Shown here: positions 33,350 to 40,612 of the stretch, piece by piece
Layout: each line of letters opens with the position of its first letter
Position numbering within the stretch: the first letter of the stretch is position 1
Assembly: GCA_964488535.1 (NCBI GenBank)
Contig: CAZAUT010000001.1
Coordinates: 29,645 to 93,644 of the forward strand
Source of the DNA: GWB1-38-13 sp964488535
GTDB taxonomy: Bacteria; Patescibacteriota; Microgenomatia; UBA8517
Direction of reading: 5' to 3'
DNA: 64,000 nucleotides
The notes under the pieces: model-generated
Database searches by the model: none
What the model was told of the DNA's origin: nothing
What the model saw: the letters and a program-made list of their open reading frames with translations, nothing else
Position numbers and translations under genes: made by a program

Positions 33350-34240
33350 ATGAAAATTTTGGACCAAAAACAAAAAGGCATAATCGCATTTATTACACTT
33401 GCATTTATTTGGGGTTCAATGGGGATATTCGCCCGATACCTTAATACAGGATTTTCAATTTTTCAACAAGTTTATCTTCGTTTAATCGCTGCAGGAATTG
33501 CGGGATATATCTTTTTTCGGAAAGATGTTCATCTTTCTAAATTAAATGAAATTTCCTCAAAAGATTGGACGATTATTATTATACGTGCCGTTTTTTACTA
33601 TTCCATTGGTATATCTCTTTATTCCATGTCGGTAATAAATACAAAATTAAGTAGCGCGATATTTATTGATAGTTTGCCAGCAACAGCTGTTTTAGGCGTG
33701 TTGCTTTTGAAAGAACGTTTGACATTAAAAAAGGCATTTTATGTTTTTCTGGCATTTATTGGTGTTCTTGTTATCGGATTAAAAAATTTTGATAACTTTT
33801 TTGGTTGGGGGAAAGGTGAATTTCTTATGTTTCTATCGGTTTGGTGTACATCGTTTAGTATGGTTATCAGGAAATGGCAAAGTAATTTTCTGAACAATAA
33901 AGAAATGACTTTGTTAATTTTATTTTTAGGTGCAATATTCGCCTTTCTTTTTTCTTTTGTTAATGGGGAAGGGCTACCCGTTAATAATTGGACAACTGGA
34001 CTGCTATTGATGGTGATTTTGGCAGGGGTTTTGAATACGACTATTACATTTTTAATAAATTACGGTTTTGAACGGATTGATGCAATATTAGGAAGCAATC
34101 TTCTTACCCTTCAATCTCTTTTTGCGATAGTAGTTGGGTTTTTGATCTACAAGGAAATACCCGCATTAAAAGATATTATTGGAGGTGCAATTGTTACCCT
34201 AAGTGTTGTTCAAATGAACAAATTGGAAAGCAAAAACTGA
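33350..34240 (+). CDS. EamA/DMT-family exporter
   Basis: A 296-residue membrane protein with ten predicted helices in two EamA repeats. Signs include FIWGSMGIFARYL at the start, SAIFIDSLPATAVLGVLLLKERLTLKKAF at the end of the first half, and ERIDAILGSNLLTLQSLFAIVVGFLIYKEIP in the second. Family members export amino acids, nucleotide bases or other small metabolites; the cargo is unknown. It is followed 7 nt later by the VOC gene, so the two are probably cotranscribed. Confidence 0.92.
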   Translation: MKILDQKQKGIIAFITLAFIWGSMGIFARYLNTGFSIFQQVYLRLIAAGIAGYIFFRKDVHLSKLNEISSKDWTIIIIRAVFYYSIGISLYSMSVINTKLSSAIFIDSLPATAVLGVLLLKERLTLKKAFYVFLAFIGVLVIGLKNFDNFFGWGKGEFLMFLSVWCTSFSMVIRKWQSNFLNNKEMTLLILFLGAIFAFLFSFVNGEGLPVNNWTTGLLLMVILAGVLNTTITFLINYGFERIDAILGSNLLTLQSLFAIVVGFLIYKEIPALKDIIGGAIVTLSVVQMNKLESKN

Positions 34241-34247
34241 ATAACTT

Positions 34248-34679
34248 ATGAAATTTGGACATGTTGCCATAAAGGTTAAGGACATCGGTAAAATGCTGGA
34301 TTTTTACTGCGGTGGATTGGGATTGACAGAAGCATTTCGAATCAATAATGATGATGGCAGTTTGCGAATTGTATATCTTCATATCTCCGATGGTCAATAT
34401 CTTGAATTGTGTTTAGGGGGAGAGGAAAGACCTTCTTTTGACGACGGAAAAAGTTTGGGAGTAAGGCACTGTAGTTTTACAGTTCCCGATTTAGTAAAGT
34501 CCAAAAAAGATATGGAAGCAAGGGGAGTAGTTTTCGATTCGGACATTTTGGACACCCGTGACGGAAATAAAAATATTTGGCTTTTTGACCCCGAAGGCAA
34601 TAAATTGGAGATAGTTCAAACCCAACCCGCCTCCCCGCACGCGAATTTTGAAAAATCAAACAATATTGACACACCTTGA
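34248..34679 (+). CDS. VOC (glyoxalase/dioxygenase superfamily) protein, intact copy
   Basis: A 143-residue protein with two beta-alpha-beta-beta-beta modules. Likely metal ligands are His5 (MKFGHVAIK), Glu in YLELCLGG, His in RHCSFTV and Glu in NKLEIVQ. This is the glyoxalase I pattern, so methylglyoxal removal is possible, but the superfamily is broad. Its TGA stop lies inside the third copy of the 27-nt hairpin. Two broken relatives lie upstream at 32435 and 33137. Confidence 0.9.
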   Translation: MKFGHVAIKVKDIGKMLDFYCGGLGLTEAFRINNDDGSLRIVYLHISDGQYLELCLGGEERPSFDDGKSLGVRHCSFTVPDLVKSKKDMEARGVVFDSDILDTRDGNKNIWLFDPEGNKLEIVQTQPASPHANFEKSNNIDTP

Positions 34680-34698
34680 AGGGAACAACCCTTCAAGG
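34673..34698. repeat. 27-nt hairpin repeat, copy 3
   Basis: ACCTTGAAGGG, AACAA, CCCTTCAAGG: identical to copy 1 except for the last base. It contains the stop codon of the VOC gene. Confidence 0.85.
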
Positions 34699-34931
34699 CG
34701 CATTGGGGTTACGACAAGCACAAAAACGAGTCGGTTGAAAATCTGAATATTTCATATTCAAATAAATAAAAATTAATTCTATTAACCGATAATCAATACG
34801 TCAGAGTTGAGGGAGACATGTATCGAATTGAGGAAGCGAAGAGGAAGAAAGATATTATTTAGGCATAAAAGGTGCAAAACTGCAAAGTACACTTGACATA
34901 TTTGCGTAAATTTTGCTAAATGTGAACAGCA
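34699..34931. other. Intergenic stretch, possible coding debris
   Basis: No gene is seen. Two short frames read like ends of proteins: AHWGYDKHKNESVE near 34699 and RVEGDMYRIEEAKRKKDII ending at 34862. They may be remnants, but nothing identifies them. Confidence 0.3.
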
Positions 34932-34958
34932 ACCTTGAAGAGTGCCACCTTTCAAGGT
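34932..34958. repeat. 27-nt hairpin repeat, copy 4
   Basis: ACCTTGAA and TTCAAGGT arms with a different middle part, again 27 nt long. It lies 35 nt before the ATG of the next gene. Confidence 0.75.
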
Positions 34959-34993
34959 ATCTTTTAAAGATAACAATACCGTCAGAAAATAAA

Positions 34994-35539
34994 ATGAAAC
35001 TGTATCGATTCAGCCCGATTAAAAACAAAGAGGAATTGTTTGAGGCGATAAAGCACATTCACTTTGAGTGTCATAAACTTTGCAAACAATCATTTGGGAA
35101 ATACCTTTCCAATGCCGGAAATATGGGAGTATTTTGCCATTATGACGATGAATATAACCTTCTCATAAAAATAAGAAAAGAAATTACCGAGCCATCCGAC
35201 AATCCAAATCAAAAATACTTTCGCTTAATAAAACCGATTGTGATACCCGCAAAAGGAGATGTTCCCAAAACGGTTTATTCATATCTTTACATCAGAAGAC
35301 CTGATCCATACCGGCATCATGTCGGGGATTTGGATTTCTTTTTGAAACCCAAAGAATATCGGGAACTTAAAAATTCGCTTCATGCCGGACAGAAAGTTAA
35401 AGGAGCGCGAATTTTTGAAAGAACGGATCTTGATATGGTTGAACTTTACAACCCCCACATTGACGTGGTCGCATATGTCAGTACGAACAAAATGTCACAA
35501 GCCGTTCGTGTCAAACTTTCGGATGCTACGAAGTTGTAA
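34994..35539 (+). CDS. Hypothetical protein (181 residues)
   Basis: A soluble protein from the ATG at 34994; the frame opens 27 codons earlier, but that part covers the hairpin repeat and looks non-coding. Sequence features include a Cys/His-rich helix (HIHFECHKLCKQSFG), RRPDPYRHHVGDLDFFL and VELYNPHIDVVAYVST. The conserved-looking His and Asp residues may form an active site, but I do not recognise a family. Confidence 0.7.
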   Translation: MKLYRFSPIKNKEELFEAIKHIHFECHKLCKQSFGKYLSNAGNMGVFCHYDDEYNLLIKIRKEITEPSDNPNQKYFRLIKPIVIPAKGDVPKTVYSYLYIRRPDPYRHHVGDLDFFLKPKEYRELKNSLHAGQKVKGARIFERTDLDMVELYNPHIDVVAYVSTNKMSQAVRVKLSDATKL

Positions 35540-35544
35540 ATATC

Positions 35545-36153
35545 TTAACTATTTTTCAAATGAGAGGTGTCATTTACACACACTTTTTTGAAAATTGATT
35601 TGTCATATTCAAAAATCGTGAGGGATGCATTGTCGGGGTCATATTTAAAACTTTTCTCTTTAGCAACACCAAGAAGATGGGGCATCAAAGCCCTGATCGC
35701 ACCGCCGTGCGTAACAATAACAATATTTTTATTGGGGTTTGCTTGCAGTATTTCATCCAATCTTGAAACCAATCTTTCGTCAAATTCTTTCCACGATTCG
35801 CCGTTGGGTGGGTGATAGTTGAACCTTTCCTCAAGGGTCATTTCCTGTAGAACCGACTGGATTTTCGGCCAAGAACGCCCCGAAAAGTCACCCCAATTCC
35901 GTTCTTGCATTCCTTCCACCATTTTTAAATCAACTCCACAAATCTTTGAAATTATTTCACCGCTTTCAATAGCCCGGACTTCTTTTGAAGACAAAACAAC
36001 ATCGGGTTCATATGTCCATATTTTTTCCGCCGTCAGTCGCATTTGCCTTACCCCATTTTCGTTAAGAACGTTGGGGTCTTTGTCTTTATGCAATTTTTTG
36101 TCGGCATTCACTTTCGTTTCCCCATGCCGGACGAGAATCAACAGTGTTGTCAT
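35545..36153 (-). CDS. Histidine phosphatase (phosphoglycerate mutase-like)
   Basis: A 202-residue enzyme from the ATG at 36153. The catalytic signature is LVRHGETKVN near the start, and the second conserved His is in VTHGGAIRALMPHLL. The acid residue is in GESWKEFDER. Members remove phosphate from small metabolites or sugars; the substrate is not clear. It is convergent with the preceding gene (5 nt between stops) and begins 4 nt after the RhuM-like gene. Confidence 0.9.
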   Translation of the reverse strand: MTTLLILVRHGETKVNADKKLHKDKDPNVLNENGVRQMRLTAEKIWTYEPDVVLSSKEVRAIESGEIISKICGVDLKMVEGMQERNWGDFSGRSWPKIQSVLQEMTLEERFNYHPPNGESWKEFDERLVSRLDEILQANPNKNIVIVTHGGAIRALMPHLLGVAKEKSFKYDPDNASLTIFEYDKSIFKKVCVNDTSHLKNS

Positions 36154-36157
36154 ATTT

Positions 36158-37195
36158 TTAAAAAACGGACTTTTCACTTTCCGGGCTTTGTTTGACTTTT
36201 TTTACCCACTTTTCAATTTTATTCTGTACATCCCTGATACTCGTCAAATATGCTTTCTCAACTGCCGAAAGTGTTTTTACCTGATACTTGGCATATTCGG
36301 CATAGGCCTTAACTTCGGCTTCGATCTTGCTTACTTCACCGGCGTCTTTTAAAATCTTTCGATCCATTGAGGCAATAAGTTTATCCAATTGTGAAATATA
36401 ATCCTTCATATATGTGCGTTTTTGGTCAATCGCTCGCAATTCGGCAATATCAAAATACGCGGAAACAATATTGTTGAGGCGTTTGAGTTCGGTTTCCGTC
36501 AAATAATTTTTAGCGATAATAACGTCTGATTTGTGTATTCCACTATTACCAATCGACAGCATTCCCATCAAATTCTTATTTGCATCCGCGCGTTCAAGAA
36601 TTATCTCGGAAGCGGTTTTGCCGTTGGCAGCATAATGCAGTTTGTTCTGTACAATTGCGAAGAATTTTTTTGAGTCCTCACTTTTCGGATTGTAATCAAC
36701 GCTTGTCGCGTATAAATCCAATACTTGGCGATAAAGAACTTTTTCACTGCTTCGGATATCGCGAATACGGTCAAGAAGTTCCTTCCAATAATTTCCGCCG
36801 CTACTACCCTTGAGCCGTTCGTCGTCCATCGAAAAACCTTTTACGATATACTCTCGGAGCCGTTGTGTTGCCCAGATGCGAAATTGAGTAGCACGTTTGG
36901 AATTGATACGGTATCCGAGAGAAATAATGGCATCCAAATTGTAATGTTTGGTTTCGTAATTTTTTCCATCAGTGGCAGTTATTAAGAAATTCTTAATAAC
37001 TGATTTCTTTTCCAGTTCGCCCGTTTCAAAAATGTTTTTAAGGTGTTGGTTTATTGCCGCAACCGTTACAGAATACAATTCTGCTATTTGTTTTTGTGTC
37101 AGCCATACTGTTTCCTTGTCCAATTTAACGCTAACCTTTGGCATGTTCCCATCCGGTTGGTAAATTATAATTTTGTCTTGATTGGTATTTTTCAT
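36158..37195 (-). CDS. RhuM-family protein (virulence/antirepressor-like)
   Basis: A 345-residue RhuM-type protein. Diagnostic parts are VWLTQKQIAELYSVTVAAINQHLKNIF, YNLDAIISLGYRINSKRATQFRIWATQRLREYI and the later coiled region. RhuM was named from a Salmonella pathogenicity island; its biochemical function is unknown, and relatives occur near mobile elements and defence genes. The ATG at 37195 is preferred to one 11 codons upstream because of a G-rich stretch before it. The C-terminal part (about 170-345) is helical. Confidence 0.9.
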   Translation of the reverse strand: MKNTNQDKIIIYQPDGNMPKVSVKLDKETVWLTQKQIAELYSVTVAAINQHLKNIFETGELEKKSVIKNFLITATDGKNYETKHYNLDAIISLGYRINSKRATQFRIWATQRLREYIVKGFSMDDERLKGSSGGNYWKELLDRIRDIRSSEKVLYRQVLDLYATSVDYNPKSEDSKKFFAIVQNKLHYAANGKTASEIILERADANKNLMGMLSIGNSGIHKSDVIIAKNYLTETELKRLNNIVSAYFDIAELRAIDQKRTYMKDYISQLDKLIASMDRKILKDAGEVSKIEAEVKAYAEYAKYQVKTLSAVEKAYLTSIRDVQNKIEKWVKKVKQSPESEKSVF

Positions 37196-37291
37196 TATTT
37201 TCCGCCCCTTCTGCTTGTATTCTACCATTTTGCTAGTTCCTTCATCGATTAAGTTTTTGGGTAACTACTCACGTTTACTGACACAACATTG

Positions 37292-37318
37292 TCATTGCGA
37301 AAGTAAGTGAAGCAATCT
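37292..37318. repeat. TCATTGC/GCAATCT element, short copy
   Basis: TCATTGCGA and GAAGCAATCT face each other across about ten bases. Same end sequences as the element at 33260. Confidence 0.5.
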
Positions 37319-37452
37319 TTGATATTGTTTGTTATTGATTTGTCAGCAACTCTGAATAGTTACGTTTTTGGATAACCGCAATACTCGTGAAAGTATATTA
37401 TATGTAATATAATTGGTTTAATTTACAGGGTGGCACCTTGTGAAATTAAATT

Positions 37453-38040
37453 ATGGACAGGACAATTTGTGTATTTGGAGACAGTGTGACACAGGCAGAT
37501 TATATTGACGAAAATTATGTTTCTCTTTTGCGTAAGTATTTGGAGAAGAAATATTCCGGTAACTATATTCAAGTGTATAACTTGGGAATTGCCGCAAACA
37601 CAACGGGCGATATTTTAAAAAGATTTGAAACGGAATCCTCTTTCCGGAACCCAACCGATGTTATTTTTCAGGTTGGAGTAAATGATTCGGGGTATTTTCA
37701 AACGGAAAACAACGCGGTGGTTTTTGAAAGCGACTTTAAAAAGAATCTTAAGAAATTGATAATCAAAGCTAGGGAAATTACGGATAATGTCGCGTTTGTC
37801 AGTTTGGCTATAGGGGATGAGAAGATACTTCAACCCTTCAACAACGACCCGACGGAGAAGTGGTTCAATTCGGAAAGGGTTAAAAAATATGATGGTATGA
37901 TTAAAAATATTGCAGAGAGCAGTTCGTGCAAACACATTGCCCTGTTTGACAAATTATCACCCTCCGATTTTCTCGACGGTCTCCATCCCAACCAATCCGG
38001 CCATCAAAAAATGTTTGAGGAGATAAAGAAGTATTTTTAG
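37453..38040 (+). CDS. SGNH/GDSL-family hydrolase
   Basis: A 195-residue esterase-like protein. Block I is VFGDSVTQ with the nucleophile Ser, block II has Gly and Asn in NLGIAANTTGD, block III is VGVNDSG and block V is DGLHPNQSGH with the catalytic Asp and His. There is no signal peptide, so it acts in the cytoplasm. Relatives hydrolyse acyl or acetyl esters; the substrate is unknown. Confidence 0.92.
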   Translation: MDRTICVFGDSVTQADYIDENYVSLLRKYLEKKYSGNYIQVYNLGIAANTTGDILKRFETESSFRNPTDVIFQVGVNDSGYFQTENNAVVFESDFKKNLKKLIIKAREITDNVAFVSLAIGDEKILQPFNNDPTEKWFNSERVKKYDGMIKNIAESSSCKHIALFDKLSPSDFLDGLHPNQSGHQKMFEEIKKYF

Positions 38041-38112
38041 AATATCCGGGAATCCCTACTTGTTATTTGTGTTTTTTTCGTGTTACAGTGATTTAAGGTA
38101 ATGCGGACGGTG

Positions 38113-38200
38113 TCATTCTGGCTTGTCCAGAATCTATCTTTTTCCGTTTGATTCTGGATGCGTTTCACCGAGTCATACTCGGTTTCACTTACCAGAATGA
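38113..38200. repeat. REP-like element with TCATTCTGG/CCAGAATGA ends
   Basis: Terminal inverted repeats TCATTCTGG (38113-38121) and CCAGAATGA (38192-38200) enclose CCAGAATC (38127-38134), GATTCTGG (38150-38157) and the hairpin CCGAGTCATACTCGG (38168-38182). The same four-arm order occurs at 54607-54680. Confidence 0.75.
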
Positions 38201-38240
38201 CGGATTTAGGGTTTGTGTAAACGTATTACTTATGTAAATT

Positions 38241-39068
38241 ATGGAAAATATTTCAAAAATTGCGATCTTTAAGGGCAAGGGTGTCAGAAGGATAATTCAC
38301 AAAGGCGAATGGTGGTTTTCGGTTGTGGATGTAGTAGAGGTTCTTACCGATAGTCCCGATGCGGGAGCATATTGGAGAAAGTTGAAACAGAGATTAAAGG
38401 AAGAAGGAAGTGAAACCGTGACATTTTGTCACGGGTTGAAATTAGAAGCACCTGACGGGAAATTACGCACGACTGATTGCGCAGATACGGAAGGGGTTTT
38501 CCGTATCGTCCAATCCATTCCTTCTCCCAAAGCAGAACCTTTCAAACGCTGGTTGGCAAAGGTTGGGTACGAGAGAATAAAAGAAGTGGAAGATCCCGAA
38601 CTGGCAACAAAACGTACACGTTTGCTTTACAAATTGAAGGGTTATCCCGACAGTTGGATAGAAAAAAGAATGCGCGGAATTGCCATACGGGAAGAACTTA
38701 CCGACGAGTGGCAAAAAAGAGGGGCGCAAGAAGACAGGGACTATGAAATTCTTACTGCAGAAATTTCAAAAGCGACGTTCGGAATAATCCCAAAGGATTA
38801 TAAAAAACTTAAAGGATTAAAAAGACAAAATCTTCGCGACCATATGGATGATTTTGAACTTATTTTTACTATGTTGGGCGAACGCTCAACAACAGAAATT
38901 CACAGAGTCGAGGATTCAAAAGGTGTACCAAAGTTGAAAAAAGACGCAAAAGAAGGGGGAGACATTGCAGGAGTGGCTAGAAGAAAACTTGAAAAACGTT
39001 TAAGGCGTTCAATTGTTACAGGCAATAATTTTTTGGGAAAATCCAAAAGGAATAGTACTCTTGTTTGA
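38241..39068 (+). CDS. BRO-N domain protein (antirepressor/DinD-like)
   Basis: A 275-residue protein. Residues about 1-115 match the BRO N-terminal DNA-binding domain: IHKGEWWFSVVDVVEVLTD, YWRKLKQRLKEEG, and EGVFRIVQSIPSPKAEPFKRWLAKVGYERI. The second half (RLLYKLKGYPDSWIEKRMRGI and onward) is shared with long chromosomal relatives of phage antirepressors and DinD-type proteins. No phage structural or integrase genes lie nearby. A Nudix gene follows after 3 nt. Confidence 0.88.
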   Translation: MENISKIAIFKGKGVRRIIHKGEWWFSVVDVVEVLTDSPDAGAYWRKLKQRLKEEGSETVTFCHGLKLEAPDGKLRTTDCADTEGVFRIVQSIPSPKAEPFKRWLAKVGYERIKEVEDPELATKRTRLLYKLKGYPDSWIEKRMRGIAIREELTDEWQKRGAQEDRDYEILTAEISKATFGIIPKDYKKLKGLKRQNLRDHMDDFELIFTMLGERSTTEIHRVEDSKGVPKLKKDAKEGGDIAGVARRKLEKRLRRSIVTGNNFLGKSKRNSTLV

Positions 39069-39071
39069 GAT

Positions 39072-39494
39072 ATGGAAGATAAAAGAATTGGTGTTCACGG
39101 ACTCGTTAAAAACAAAGAGGGGTTATATCTTTTAATCAAAAGATCTAAGACGGATCCTGATGAGGGTGATTGTTGGGATTTAGTTGGTGGGGGAATAGAT
39201 GAAGGTGAAAGATTGGAAGATGGGTTTATTAGAGAAGCAAAGGAAGAAGCCGGAATTGAAGTTGTTGTTTTATCTCTAAGTTTTTCTTACGCTGCCGACG
39301 ATGGAACTTTGCAGTTGATAGTTGATGGGAATTATAAAACGGGAGAAATCGTATTGAGTTCTGAACACAACGACTATAAATGGGTGGAAATGAATGATTT
39401 ATTAAATATTGAACCGGCAAGTATTCACTTAAAAGCAGTTCAATATATGTTGAAAAATAATCTTGTTATTGCAAAATATGAAGATTACAAATGA
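39072..39494 (+). CDS. Nudix hydrolase
   Basis: A 140-residue MutT-type enzyme with the box GGGIDEGERLEDGFIREAKEEAGI at about 36-59. It begins 3 nt after the BRO-N gene and overlaps the glycosylase gene by 4 nt (ATGA), so the three form an operon. The link with a HhH glycosylase suggests removal of damaged nucleotides, which is an inference. Confidence 0.9.
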   Translation: MEDKRIGVHGLVKNKEGLYLLIKRSKTDPDEGDCWDLVGGGIDEGERLEDGFIREAKEEAGIEVVVLSLSFSYAADDGTLQLIVDGNYKTGEIVLSSEHNDYKWVEMNDLLNIEPASIHLKAVQYMLKNNLVIAKYEDYK

Positions 39495-40459
39495 AACTCA
39501 AACTGTATAAAACAATTGAAATTATCCCCACAACTCCCTTTGATTTTGACTCCACATTTCATAAACCCGACCATTTTACAAGCGGGGATAATTATTGGGA
39601 ACCAGGAGTCAGGTGGCAGACATGGAGACATTTGAGTATTCCTTTAGGTTTGAAATTCATAAATACGGGAAGTAAAAACACTCCCAAAATTACAGTTGAA
39701 ATATATTCAAATGGAAAACTTTCGGATGATTTTATTAACGAATTGATTGACGAAATAAAATACCGATACAACCTCCATTTGGATTTATCTGATTTTTACA
39801 GAAAGTTTGCAGGGGATAATATTTTGGGACCCGTGATTAAAAAATGGAAGGGGATGCGCCCGGGACACCCAAGTTCTTTATATGAATATTTGATAATCGG
39901 GATTGTCCTACAGAATGCGACAGTCAGACGTTCGGTGCAGATGTTTTCCGCGCTTTTGGAAAACTACGGCGAAATGCTGGATTTTGATGGCAGGAAGTTG
40001 TGGTGTTTTTGGGAGCCGGGAGGATTAAAAAATGTCAGTGAAGAAAATATTCGCGCTCTGAAGGTTGGATATCGTGCCAAGTCAATTAAGAAGATTGACG
40101 ACACTTTTGCAAATGGTGAAATGGACGAAGCGTTTTTGCGAAAAGAGTGTTTGGACTTTCAAAGAGCGGAACTTCTAAAACTTTACGGAGTCGGTCCGGC
40201 AACCGTTTGGTACCTTTTGTTTGACGTCTTTCATCACTGGGACTTTTTCAACCACATTTCTCCATGGGAGCAGAAAATCTACTCCAAACTGTTCTTCAAC
40301 AAAGACCCCGAAAATCCCGTTCCGACCGAAAAACTTCTGAAACATTTTGAAAAATATCATCCTTACGAACAACTTGCAGTTCATTATATTTGGGAGGACT
40401 TGTGGCAAAAAAGGAAAAGCGAAAACATTTTTTGGTTGGAGAAATTGATAAGAATATGA
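39491..40459 (+). CDS. HhH-GPD DNA glycosylase-like protein
   Basis: A 322-residue protein with the OGG/AlkA plan: an N-terminal beta domain (about 1-90) and a helical domain with a helix-hairpin-helix, LLKLYGVGPATVWYLLFDVF, near 230. The Lys of bifunctional OGG enzymes is Ala here. Where AlkA-type enzymes have the catalytic Asp, the aligned stretch DFFNHISPWEQ shows Ser by eye, so activity is uncertain. Base excision repair is the likely area. Translation is coupled to the upstream Nudix gene. Confidence 0.8.
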   Translation: MKLKLYKTIEIIPTTPFDFDSTFHKPDHFTSGDNYWEPGVRWQTWRHLSIPLGLKFINTGSKNTPKITVEIYSNGKLSDDFINELIDEIKYRYNLHLDLSDFYRKFAGDNILGPVIKKWKGMRPGHPSSLYEYLIIGIVLQNATVRRSVQMFSALLENYGEMLDFDGRKLWCFWEPGGLKNVSEENIRALKVGYRAKSIKKIDDTFANGEMDEAFLRKECLDFQRAELLKLYGVGPATVWYLLFDVFHHWDFFNHISPWEQKIYSKLFFNKDPENPVPTEKLLKHFEKYHPYEQLAVHYIWEDLWQKRKSENIFWLEKLIRI

Positions 40460-40471
40460 CTTCAACATTTT

Positions 40472-40497
40472 AGTCCCGTAGTCTAGTCTACGGGACT
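40472..40497. terminator. Hairpin after the glycosylase operon
   Basis: AGTCCCGTAG and CTACGGGACT form a perfect 10-bp stem around TCTAGT, followed by only a short ATTT. It may end the operon; the weak T tract leaves this uncertain. Confidence 0.5.
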
Positions 40498-40600
40498 ATT
40501 TGCTACAATATAATTACAATTTCAGAATGAAAAGTGATTGTTAGATATAGAGCTTGGAACTTAATGGTTTTCCTCCCTTAATACATAATACTTTATACAT

Positions 40601-40606
40601 TATACT
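40601..40606 (+). promoter_or_regulatory. -10 box of comM, leaderless
   Basis: TATACT at 40601-40606, six bases before the ATG at 40613. The box and spacing resemble miaA (TATACT, seven bases). Confidence 0.5.
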
Positions 40607-40612
40607 GAAAGT

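Noticed and set aside
34782..35058. Two minus-strand open frames of 64 and 67 residues
   Set aside because: They overlap each other, cover the hairpin repeat and the start of the plus-strand gene, and show no protein-like pattern.
36158..40459. A complete prophage or integrative element
   Set aside because: There is no integrase, terminase, capsid or portal gene and no pair of attachment-like direct repeats around a tRNA.
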